A DNA stretch of 24,253 nucleotides from Parabacteroides sp. (lineage in GTDB: Bacteria > Bacteroidota > Bacteroidia > Bacteroidales > Tannerellaceae). The notes beneath the pieces are model-generated. The model worked only from the letters and a program-made list of their open reading frames with translations, did no database searches and was not told the DNA's origin. The stretch spans positions 1 through 24,253 of the forward strand of contig JAHHQS010000044.1 in the NCBI GenBank assembly GCA_020026285.1, read 5' to 3'. Both the position numbers and the translations under genes were made by a program. Positions 1 through 8,177 of the stretch are shown in pieces; the stretch's first letter is position 1, and the number at the start of each line of letters is the position of its first letter.

Positions 1-161
1 ATATTGTTTAAAATATATATTCGTAATTGAACAGAACGCCAAAGATATTAAATCATATTCTTTTTCTTAATAAAGAAATGATTGATAATTGGATAATAAA
101 AAGATATAACAAGAATTGAAGGATCTTGTTTTATGAATCAGGTAATGAATAAAAACTCATT

Positions 162-198
162 TTAAATAAAAGACATCCAACTCGTGCCTTTTATTTAA
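162..198 (+). promoter_or_regulatory. Leader hairpin ahead of susC
   Basis: An 11-bp perfect inverted repeat (arms 162-172 and 188-198) surrounds a 15-base loop and ends 16 bases before the susC ATG at 215. The arms are AT-rich, so the RNA stem would be modest. It could be a 5' leader structure affecting translation, a target of a small RNA, or an operator. No TAnnTTTG promoter was found in bases 1-214, so the promoter may lie upstream of the window or be of another sigma type. Confidence 0.4.
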
Positions 199-214
199 TA
201 AATATTCATAGTAT

Positions 215-3200
215 ATGCAGAAAGTATTAACAGTAAAAGGTCCAAGAGACCTTTATGGTTTCTTGCCTAGTATCCCGAGGAGGGTACAGATTTCCACCTT
301 GTTATTAGCTGGCTTTTTGTCCCAAGTAAATGCAGAAGTTGTTTATTCCCAGTCGAAATCAGAGAATGATTTGACCAGGAATATGGTTTCAGCTATTGCT
401 CAACAGACTAAAACTGTGACAGGAACAGTTGTTGATGTAACGGGATTGCCAATCATTGGAGCTAACGTCGTTGTAAAAGGGACAACAAATGGAACAGTTA
501 CCGATATGGATGGTAATTTTTCATTAGAAGTTGCAGAAGGAGAAACATTGGTCGTTTCCTATATCGGTTATACGGATGTGACCATTAAAGTGGAAAAGAA
601 ATCATCCTACTCAATAACAATGAAAGAAGACTCAAAGGCATTGGAAGAAGTAGTAGTGGTAGGTTATGGTACACAAAAGAAAGTGAATTTGACAGGAGCT
701 GTGACTGCTGTATCCGGCGAAGATCTGACCAAACGTCCTGTGGTCAATACTGCAACCATGTTGCAAGGACAGATTCCCGGTTTGAGAGTCAATCAAGGAA
801 CAGGACAGCCCGGTAGTGAAGGCGCCTCATTCCGAATTCGTGGTCAGGGAACATTCTCCGGAGCCGGTTCAGACCCATTGGTATTGATTAACGGAGTGGA
901 AGGCAGCATTACGAATCTGGATCCAAGCATGATTGAAAGCGTCTCTGTCTTGAAGGATGCGGCTTCCGCTTCAATTTATGGTGCACGTGCCGCTAACGGT
1001 GTTATTTTGGTTACGACCAAACAGGGAGCAGGTATGGGAGACAGTAAAGCCCATATTTCATATCATGGAAATGTCGCTTTCTATTCACCAACAAAAATGT
1101 ATGATATTGTGACTAATTCTGCCGAATACATGGAATTAGCAAATCTGGCAAAGAAAAACTCAGGTAACAGCGGCTTCTATACCCAGGAAATGATTGATGC
1201 CTATCGAAATGGTAACGGATCCCCTCAGTATCCTAACTTTGACTGGCTGGATTATATGTTCAATACGGCAACAGTTCAGAATCATAACCTGTCGATAGCC
1301 GGTAATGCCGGTAATGAAAGAAAAACGACTTACAATATCGCTTTGAATTTTGTTGACCAGCCGGGTACTTTACGTGGTTTTGATTATCAGAAATATAATG
1401 CCACGATCGATCTGACATCAGAAATAACCGATTTCATCAAAGTCGGTGCTTATACAAGTATGATGTATGGAGATAGAAAAGAACCTCGACAAGGGCAGGA
1501 TGATACTTTCCTGTCTACTTTATCACAGGCTCCGACCTATATGCCATGGCTGCCGGATGATGGTTCAGGGGTAAAACGTTGGACAAGTTCTGCTTATGAA
1601 TTTGAATCGCACAACAAGAACATGCCGGCCATCATTAATGAAGATGTCCTGAAAAAATATCAGAACTTCGATATAAATGCCCAGTTATGGCTGGATATCA
1701 AGCTGACTAAAGGATTGCACTGGTATACCAAGGGAGCTGCCCGTTTACAGTCAAGCAAGGCTAAGGACTGGAAAGGTTCTGCAACTCCAATTTATAACTA
1801 TCACACAGGTGAAGTGACGGGCGAACTGGACAAGGGAGGTTTAGGTCTGACTGTAGAGGACACCAAACGTTTCTACACCAATTTATATACTTATCTGAAA
1901 TATGATATTTCAACTGCAAACAAGTATCATAATTTCAATCTGATGGTTGGTTACAGCCAGGAGACAGAGAAATATGAAACTTTAAATGGATATAGAAAGG
2001 ATTTTCCTTTCGATCTTCCGGTATTAGACGCCGGTGCCACATCTGACTGGTCGAATGGCGGATTGGAAGAAGAATGGTCGCTGATGTCAGTATTCGGCCG
2101 TTTCAATTATTCTTTCAGAGACCGTTATTTATTTGAAGCCAATATGCGTTACGATGGTACGTCACGTATTTCATCAGATAATCGATGGGGTATTTTCCCT
2201 TCATTCTCTGCCGGATGGAGACTTACCGAAGAGGAGTTCATGAAGAATCTGAACTGGAAATGGTTGAACAATATCAAGATCAGAGGATCATGGGGACAGC
2301 TGGGTAATCAGAATATCGGCTTATACCCGTATCAGGCTATGATCTCTCACGTGGATGATTATCCTTTCAACAAGTCGGATGTAACTACTGGATACCAACA
2401 GACTGCCTACGCCAACAGAAATATTAAATGGGAAACAACAACTATCACTGATGTCGGTGCTGATTTCACTTTGTTTAATGGCCTGAATATTACATTCGAC
2501 TGGTACAACAAATTGACGACAGATATCCTGCGTTCTTCACAAGTTTCGGATCTGCTGGGTATGAGCGCTCCGACCATCAACAACGGCGAGGTACGAAACA
2601 GAGGTATCGAATTTTCTTTGAATTACTCAAATACGGTTCATGGCGGTTTCTTTGACAAGTTACATTATAATATAGGCGGATATGTTGATCGTACGCGTAA
2701 TGAACTTGTAAAATTCGGTGCAGAGGAAATCAATGATAATACGATCCTTCGTGAAGGTCTGCCTTATGGACAGTATTATATGCTGGAATGTATCGGCGTG
2801 TTTGCGGATGAAAATGAAATCATGAATGCTCCGAAGCAGTTTAATGACAAGACATTGCCAGGTGACTTGCGATACAAGGACCAGGATAATAATGGAGTCA
2901 TTGATAATGCCGACCGTGTTCCTATGGGTGGCAAGTTCCCTGCATTTGAATATGGTGTTACCGCCAGTGCCAGCTGGAACGGATTCGATGTGTCACTGAT
3001 TGGTCAGGGAGTGGCTGACAAGAAATATTTCACCAATGGCTGGGGAGTTCAACCTTTCCGTCAGGGTTCGGCTCCTACACATGATTATCTGAAAGGTATG
3101 TGGACGGAAGAACATCCAAACAATGCCGAACATCCGAAATTGTATTGGGACGACATGGGCGGCAGCAAGAACCTGCGTTCAAACAGTTATTTCCTGAAGA

Positions 3201-3424
3201 ATGCATCTTATTTCCGTCTGAAGAACTTCACTTTTGGCTATACCTTGCCTAAACATCTGACAGATAAAGTAAAGATGTCAAGAGTCCGTGTTTATTTCTC
3301 AGGAGATAATCTGATAACCTTTACCAAGTATGACGGACTTGATCCTGAACGTGGCGGAGATGGCAGAGATGCTCAGTATCCTCAGAATAAGATTTGTTCA
3401 TTTGGTCTGAATGTTGAATTTTAA
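215..3424 (+). CDS. susC: SusC/RagA-family TonB-linked outer-membrane transporter
   Basis: This 1069-residue protein is a SusC homologue: a TonB-dependent beta-barrel that imports oligosaccharides across the outer membrane together with SusD. A signal peptide occupies about residues 20-41. A carboxypeptidase-D regulatory-like domain follows at about 67-136, then the TonB-box-like stretch EEVVVVGYG at 144-152, a plug domain at about 155-275, and the long barrel ending in an aromatic beta-signal (GLNVEF). There is no STN domain, so signalling to an anti-sigma factor is not suggested. The length is usual for the family. The start at 215 keeps the long basic lead typical of these signal peptides. 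susD follows after 13 bases, so the two are co-transcribed. The symbol denotes the family, not starch specificity. Confidence 0.97.
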   Translation: MQKVLTVKGPRDLYGFLPSIPRRVQISTLLLAGFLSQVNAEVVYSQSKSENDLTRNMVSAIAQQTKTVTGTVVDVTGLPIIGANVVVKGTTNGTVTDMDGNFSLEVAEGETLVVSYIGYTDVTIKVEKKSSYSITMKEDSKALEEVVVVGYGTQKKVNLTGAVTAVSGEDLTKRPVVNTATMLQGQIPGLRVNQGTGQPGSEGASFRIRGQGTFSGAGSDPLVLINGVEGSITNLDPSMIESVSVLKDAASASIYGARAANGVILVTTKQGAGMGDSKAHISYHGNVAFYSPTKMYDIVTNSAEYMELANLAKKNSGNSGFYTQEMIDAYRNGNGSPQYPNFDWLDYMFNTATVQNHNLSIAGNAGNERKTTYNIALNFVDQPGTLRGFDYQKYNATIDLTSEITDFIKVGAYTSMMYGDRKEPRQGQDDTFLSTLSQAPTYMPWLPDDGSGVKRWTSSAYEFESHNKNMPAIINEDVLKKYQNFDINAQLWLDIKLTKGLHWYTKGAARLQSSKAKDWKGSATPIYNYHTGEVTGELDKGGLGLTVEDTKRFYTNLYTYLKYDISTANKYHNFNLMVGYSQETEKYETLNGYRKDFPFDLPVLDAGATSDWSNGGLEEEWSLMSVFGRFNYSFRDRYLFEANMRYDGTSRISSDNRWGIFPSFSAGWRLTEEEFMKNLNWKWLNNIKIRGSWGQLGNQNIGLYPYQAMISHVDDYPFNKSDVTTGYQQTAYANRNIKWETTTITDVGADFTLFNGLNITFDWYNKLTTDILRSSQVSDLLGMSAPTINNGEVRNRGIEFSLNYSNTVHGGFFDKLHYNIGGYVDRTRNELVKFGAEEINDNTILREGLPYGQYYMLECIGVFADENEIMNAPKQFNDKTLPGDLRYKDQDNNGVIDNADRVPMGGKFPAFEYGVTASASWNGFDVSLIGQGVADKKYFTNGWGVQPFRQGSAPTHDYLKGMWTEEHPNNAEHPKLYWDDMGGSKNLRSNSYFLKNASYFRLKNFTFGYTLPKHLTDKVKMSRVRVYFSGDNLITFTKYDGLDPERGGDGRDAQYPQNKICSFGLNVEF

Positions 3425-3437
3425 TTAGCGTATAACA

Positions 3438-5054
3438 ATGAAAAAGTTTTTTAATATATTAGCCGGAATGACTATCCTGCTGGGAACGACTACATCTTGT
3501 GAAGATTTCTTACAGAAGGATCCTCCAAGTTCTCCTTCACAAGCTATTTTCTGGCAAAAGAAAAGTGATTTTGATTCAGCTCTGGCCGGGTGTTATTCCA
3601 CTTTTTATGCATGGCCTGGAGAGATGTCACAAATTATCGCCTGCTTCGATAATTTGACGGATAATTCAATCTGTCAGCATGATGAAGATACTTACGGAAA
3701 ATCAAAAACGATAGCTTTAGGTGATCTGACTCCCAATACGACCGGTTTTGTAACCAATATGTATTCTCACTGCTACCAGGGAATTGCCAGAGTTCATATT
3801 CTTCTCGACAATATTGAAAAATATAACAAGAGCGATATGAGTGAAGCTGAGAAAAAATTTATTATTGCTCAATGTAAAGCTTTAAGAGGATATTTCTATT
3901 CCTGGTTATATTTATGTTATCGTGAAGTTCCATTGGTTACCCAGACATTGTCTACTGACAACATGTATATGGAAAAAGCTTCCCGTGCCGATATCTATAA
4001 TCAAATCATGAAAGATTATGATGAAGCCATTGCCACCTTGCCTGATAAAGTTTATTCGGATGCAGAAGTAAGTGGACGTTTCACGGTATCGGCCGTTAAA
4101 GGTTTGAAAGCCAGAATCCTGTTGAATGACGCTTATGATGATAATGGGAATGCCACTGATACTGAAAAGTTGAAAGAAGTAGTCTCTTTACTGGAATCAA
4201 TTAACGGATATTCCCTGGCGGAGTCAATGAGAGATAATTTCATACGAGACAAGCAGCTCTCTTCACCGGAAATTGTTTTTTCTGTCCGGTATTTACGTCC
4301 CAACATCCTGAACAGCATTGATCTGTATTATGGAAACTGGTGTACAAACATGGTCTCAAGAGATTTAGTGAATGAATACGAATGTACGGATGGTCAGAAA
4401 TGGGGCGAATCTCCATTAACTGTAAAAGTAGACGAGAATCTCTTATTGCAGGGAAGTACTCCTGAAGCTACTGCCGAGAGAGCTAAATTGTTCCAGAACA
4501 GAGATCCCCGATTGGCTCAGACTATCACCCACAGTGATCAATTGTTATTCCCGGATAAGGGATTTGAAGGGTTGACACAGACTTCCAATACTCTGACTGA
4601 ATTCGGTATGGTCAAGCTGGTTCAACCGACAAAGGATTTGATTGGTTATTCTACTATTTCAGACCAGGATGTGATTATCTTGCGTTATGCTGATATTCTG
4701 ATGATGATTGCGGAGGCGGAAAATGAATTGAATGGTCCTGATCAGAAAGTATATGATGCTGTCAATGCCATAAGGGTTCGTTCCCACATGCCTGAATTAC
4801 CTGAAGGCTTGTCAAAAGAGCAAATGAGAGAACGTATCCGTCATGAATGGCGTGTCGAATTTGCTTTTGAAGGTCATCGTTATTTCCAGTTGAAACGATG
4901 GAAACTCATGGAATCAAAAATAGATGGTTTAGTCGATCCTGCTTTGCCGACATACAAGAAAGTATTCAAACCGGCATTCTATTTCTGGCCTATACCACAG
5001 GCTGAGATAGACAAGGCAAATGGCGTGCTGACTCAGGATCCGAACTATAAGTAA
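3438..5054 (+). CDS. susD: SusD/RagB-family surface glycan-binding lipoprotein
   Basis: This 538-residue protein is the SusD partner of the preceding transporter. It begins with a short lipoprotein signal peptide; the lipobox places the acylated cysteine at residue 21, followed by EDFLQKDPP, the usual SusD beginning. Helical TPR-like SusD domains fill the rest, and the C-terminal part carries the family pattern of an RxxYFQLKRWKLM-like stretch and a final FWPIP...N..LTQDPNY segment. In this family SusD sits on the cell surface as a lid over SusC and helps capture oligosaccharides. It is 13 bases after susC. A strong hairpin lies 25 bases after the stop, so expression may drop beyond this gene. 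Confidence 0.97.
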   Translation: MKKFFNILAGMTILLGTTTSCEDFLQKDPPSSPSQAIFWQKKSDFDSALAGCYSTFYAWPGEMSQIIACFDNLTDNSICQHDEDTYGKSKTIALGDLTPNTTGFVTNMYSHCYQGIARVHILLDNIEKYNKSDMSEAEKKFIIAQCKALRGYFYSWLYLCYREVPLVTQTLSTDNMYMEKASRADIYNQIMKDYDEAIATLPDKVYSDAEVSGRFTVSAVKGLKARILLNDAYDDNGNATDTEKLKEVVSLLESINGYSLAESMRDNFIRDKQLSSPEIVFSVRYLRPNILNSIDLYYGNWCTNMVSRDLVNEYECTDGQKWGESPLTVKVDENLLLQGSTPEATAERAKLFQNRDPRLAQTITHSDQLLFPDKGFEGLTQTSNTLTEFGMVKLVQPTKDLIGYSTISDQDVIILRYADILMMIAEAENELNGPDQKVYDAVNAIRVRSHMPELPEGLSKEQMRERIRHEWRVEFAFEGHRYFQLKRWKLMESKIDGLVDPALPTYKKVFKPAFYFWPIPQAEIDKANGVLTQDPNYK

Positions 5055-5078
5055 TAATTAATAATTTATCAAAAAGAC

Positions 5079-5123
5079 TAAGACGGGGGACTTTTTTATT
5101 TTGTAATGAAGTTCTCCGTCTTA
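5079..5123 (+). terminator. Strong intergenic hairpin after susD (terminator or processing stem)
   Basis: Bases 5079-5094 can pair with 5108-5123 in a 16-bp stem with three G-T wobbles, leaving a 13-base T-rich loop. No T-run follows the stem, so it is not a textbook intrinsic terminator; it may reduce read-through or stabilise the susCD transcript. An upstream alternative ATG (5106) of the next gene lies in this stem, which argues against its use. Confidence 0.6.
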
Positions 5124-5129
5124 TCTTTG
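5101..5129 (+). promoter_or_regulatory. Bacteroidetes-type promoter for the GH-like gene
   Basis: TTG at 5101-5103, an 18-base spacer and TATCTTTG at 5122-5129 match the Bacteroidetes -33/-7 consensus (TTG and TAnnTTTG). Transcription would start about 5135, giving a leader of roughly 20 bases before the ATG at 5157. It overlaps the hairpin that follows susD. Confidence 0.55.
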
Positions 5130-5156
5130 AGAAAAGAATCATTAAAATTTTATATC

Positions 5157-8039
5157 ATGAAACAGAAACATACAATAGGAGTGCTCATGGCTTTATTTCT
5201 TCTTGCAGGCTCTGTTGAGATGGATTCACAAAACAAAGTGCTCTACCCATACAATATGAATCCCACCGAACATCCGGATTACTTGCGACACCATGTTAAG
5301 GCTCCTGATTTGTCCTTGTTTGATAATAAGACCCAGTTTATAGGATTGAGAGATTTGTCAGGAGACGATTATAAAGACAAAATAACACGCTGGGTTGATA
5401 AAAATAAATTAGGAAATATATTATGGGTCTCATATCCTCTTATTTATCAGGAAAATTTAAAAGAAGTCGTAGCAGAAATCAAGAAAAGGAATCTCTTTCT
5501 GTTTGATTTATGGGGATATATTCCAGGATCTGGTCCTGGCGGTTATTGGCAGCAGTTTGTAATACCTGATGGTGTATTGGATTTGTTTAAAAACGAGTTG
5601 GGAGAACACTGGCTTGGTATGGATAACGGAGAACAGGACGGACGGTATGTCGGAAGTTTTGCTCCTCGAATGTATCCGATGGGAAGTGATCGCAAACAAC
5701 AATACTTCAATTTCCAACGGCATTTCCAGGAGATGGGAGATCAGCTGGGTAATAAACTGGCCACGCTGGTATCCTTGAACTTTGGGCATTATTTTATAAA
5801 AGAAGGTATATATACTCTTATCGGAGCAGAGACAGCACAGGGATTGCCTAATTCTCAAATCTATTATTCATTTATTCGTGGTGCCGGTAAACAATATGGT
5901 GTACATTGGTTTGGCAATGCCTCTGTATGGAATAGATGGGGATGGAAAAATTATGATAAAAAGACGATAAATGATGATGATAAAAATTATGGGGCGGGAA
6001 GTCCTTTGAAGGGAACTTCGTTAAGTCTGCTGAAACGATTGATATATACTCATTTGTTTTATGACTGTGTGGCAGTCGGTTTCGAAGGATCCATGGAAAC
6101 GGATGAAAACGAACTGAGTCCGATCGGAAAAATCCAGCAGGAAGCCGTAAGGTGGTCCGAGAAATATCAGGATCCGGGAACAATGTATACCCCTGTCGCA
6201 TTTATGACAGACTTTCTTTCCGGCTGGTCTTTCCCTCGACATCTGTATTCTTCTAATGCATATAAGGTATGGGGGAATCTACCGTATGAGAAATCAGACT
6301 ATCTGACTGATAATATGTTAAACATTATTTATCCAGGCTATCAGGATGCTTCATACTATCACGACGAACGAGGCTTTATTACACCCACACCATTTGGCGA
6401 TATGGCCGATTGTTTGATGAGTGATGCTCCATTGTGGATCCTTAGACAATATCCATTGCTGGTCATCGCCGACGAACTACAATCCAATTTGGAAACGAAG
6501 GATAAATTAGAACAATACGTCCAACAGGGTGGGCATTTGGTGATAACTTCAGGATCATTGAAAAACATGAAGGATGGATTACTAGGGATAAAAGTTAAGG
6601 GATGTCGAGAAATGAATGCCTCGGTTGATTATGGAAGCAAGTCCGTTCAGGAAAATGATTCATTTGTTCTGTCGGAACTGATCATGCCTGCTGATGCTGA
6701 AATAATTCAGAAATGTCAGGATATTCCTGCCATAATAGAATATCGGAATGGCAAAGGAGTTATTACAGTGATAGCATCTCCCTTTGCCGTGTCGGAACAT
6801 CCGCAATGTACATTACCAGTCCGTATCGAGGAAGACAAGCCTCTGGACAAGCCATATCCAATGTTGAAACATGTTCAGGCATATATGGAGAATTTATTTT
6901 CAGATTATACCCTGTTTGAAACGAATCCGGATTTAAGTCTGGTGACTTGTGTGAAAAATAAGAATGAATATTCGGTTTTAGTGACAAACAGCAGCTGGGA
7001 AGCTCGTCCTTTCAACATCAGTTCAAAAATAGGAGAGATTGAGTCTATTAAAGAAATGAAAATCAATCAGGATGAAATCAAGGCTATAGGTTATACTCCC
7101 AAGTTTACAGAAACAGATCCGGGGAAAAATACTTCATCCCAAATAGCAGGTGGTGGAACAAGGGCTTATTCCATAAAAATCAAAAATCCGAAGGTAACCA
7201 TATCTCCTGAAATTTCCAGTACACCCAATGTTACAGGAAGGGCTCTGACTCTTAGAAACATCCATAATTTGAAAGAAGAGATATTGATACGTCCAACTTT
7301 TTTTGAACATTATGATCGTGTTGTAATTGATTGGCGGTATATAGAGGACAAGGATCGGGAATCATTATCAGCCGAATCCGGTTGGTTAAAACGTCAGAAA
7401 TTAAAAATGACAGTCGATCTTACTTCCGGTTTGAACTTATATCCTGATCTCAGAATCGTCAACAATCACCCGGAATTTTATCAAAAGAGTATGAACAGGA
7501 TGAAACAAATCATTGATAAAATGCAAATACTGGGTGCAGACGAATTGATTATTTCTTCTCAGCGTTCTATTGAAAACAACTTTACAGCAAAAGAATTCTA
7601 TAAATCTTTGATAGAATCTTTTCAGACATTGACTGATTATGCAAAGGAAAGGAATATAAGTTTACTTTACCGTCCTTCGCACATGAGAGTTGGTTTTAAA
7701 GTTACAGATGCCATTCAGATCGTGAAAGATGTTAGTCGCGGCAATTTCTCTCTGGCTCCGTCTGTTGCCCTGTTATTGGATGACAAGGAACATTTGGATC
7801 AAAACATCTCGGCATTGAAGGAAAATGGAGTTAAAAATCTAATCTGGGCAGCACCTCAGAGAGATATTCACAATCAGATCTGGAATATGAATTGTCCAAT
7901 CAGTCAATATCCGGATCAGAATGTCGTTTCTAAAATTCTTGAATCTTTCCCTGAGAGCAATCATATTATGGATGGATTATATCAATCGTGGGATGATGAA
8001 TATCTGGATTCAAAAATATTGACAAGACATTCTCTATAA
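5157..8039 (+). CDS. Secreted glycoside-hydrolase-like protein with a C-terminal sugar-isomerase-like domain
   Basis: The protein has 960 residues from the ATG at 5157. An in-frame ATG at 5106 exists but lies within a hairpin and promoter; from 5157 the protein begins with a normal signal peptide (MKQKHTIGVLMALFLLAGS). Residues about 45-360 look like a TIM-barrel glycoside hydrolase: WLGMDNGEQDGRY with Glu159 and GFEGSM with Glu310 are plausible acid/base and nucleophile positions. About 420-480 resembles the glutamine-amidotransferase-like domain of GH42-type enzymes (LLVIADELQ, YVQQGGHLVITSGS), followed by a beta-rich part to about 680. About 700-960 resembles a xylose-isomerase/AP-endonuclease-2 TIM barrel (LTDYAKERNISLLYRPS). 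No CAZy family could be assigned by eye. Its place after susCD suggests it acts on the imported glycan. Confidence 0.75.
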   Translation: MKQKHTIGVLMALFLLAGSVEMDSQNKVLYPYNMNPTEHPDYLRHHVKAPDLSLFDNKTQFIGLRDLSGDDYKDKITRWVDKNKLGNILWVSYPLIYQENLKEVVAEIKKRNLFLFDLWGYIPGSGPGGYWQQFVIPDGVLDLFKNELGEHWLGMDNGEQDGRYVGSFAPRMYPMGSDRKQQYFNFQRHFQEMGDQLGNKLATLVSLNFGHYFIKEGIYTLIGAETAQGLPNSQIYYSFIRGAGKQYGVHWFGNASVWNRWGWKNYDKKTINDDDKNYGAGSPLKGTSLSLLKRLIYTHLFYDCVAVGFEGSMETDENELSPIGKIQQEAVRWSEKYQDPGTMYTPVAFMTDFLSGWSFPRHLYSSNAYKVWGNLPYEKSDYLTDNMLNIIYPGYQDASYYHDERGFITPTPFGDMADCLMSDAPLWILRQYPLLVIADELQSNLETKDKLEQYVQQGGHLVITSGSLKNMKDGLLGIKVKGCREMNASVDYGSKSVQENDSFVLSELIMPADAEIIQKCQDIPAIIEYRNGKGVITVIASPFAVSEHPQCTLPVRIEEDKPLDKPYPMLKHVQAYMENLFSDYTLFETNPDLSLVTCVKNKNEYSVLVTNSSWEARPFNISSKIGEIESIKEMKINQDEIKAIGYTPKFTETDPGKNTSSQIAGGGTRAYSIKIKNPKVTISPEISSTPNVTGRALTLRNIHNLKEEILIRPTFFEHYDRVVIDWRYIEDKDRESLSAESGWLKRQKLKMTVDLTSGLNLYPDLRIVNNHPEFYQKSMNRMKQIIDKMQILGADELIISSQRSIENNFTAKEFYKSLIESFQTLTDYAKERNISLLYRPSHMRVGFKVTDAIQIVKDVSRGNFSLAPSVALLLDDKEHLDQNISALKENGVKNLIWAAPQRDIHNQIWNMNCPISQYPDQNVVSKILESFPESNHIMDGLYQSWDDEYLDSKILTRHSL

Positions 8040-8128
8040 ATTCTATTATTCAGATTCAGGCTGGAGTCACCTGGCTGTTTCCTGCAGATTCAGTTCATCC
8101 TCCATTTTTATTTTTATCGCAAATATCA

Positions 8129-8157
8129 TTGATATCTCAATAGAAATCTTATTTTTG
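8129..8157 (+). promoter_or_regulatory. Bacteroidetes-type promoter for the GH20 gene
   Basis: TTG at 8129-8131, an 18-base spacer and TATTTTTG at 8150-8157 match the Bacteroidetes consensus. The last base of the -7 box coincides with an in-frame GTG at 8157, so that GTG cannot be the start if this promoter is used; the ATG at 8178 fits. Confidence 0.6.
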
Positions 8158-8177
8158 TGAAGTTAAAAACAACGCCT

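Noticed and set aside
1..214. Search for a consensus promoter or regulator binding site before susC
   Set aside because: No TAnnTTTG box or paired TTG was found; only the leader hairpin is reported.
5106..5156. Upstream ATG extending the GH-like protein by 17 residues
   Set aside because: The ATG lies in the 3' arm of a strong hairpin and before the promoter -7 box; the ATG at 5157 gives a normal signal peptide.
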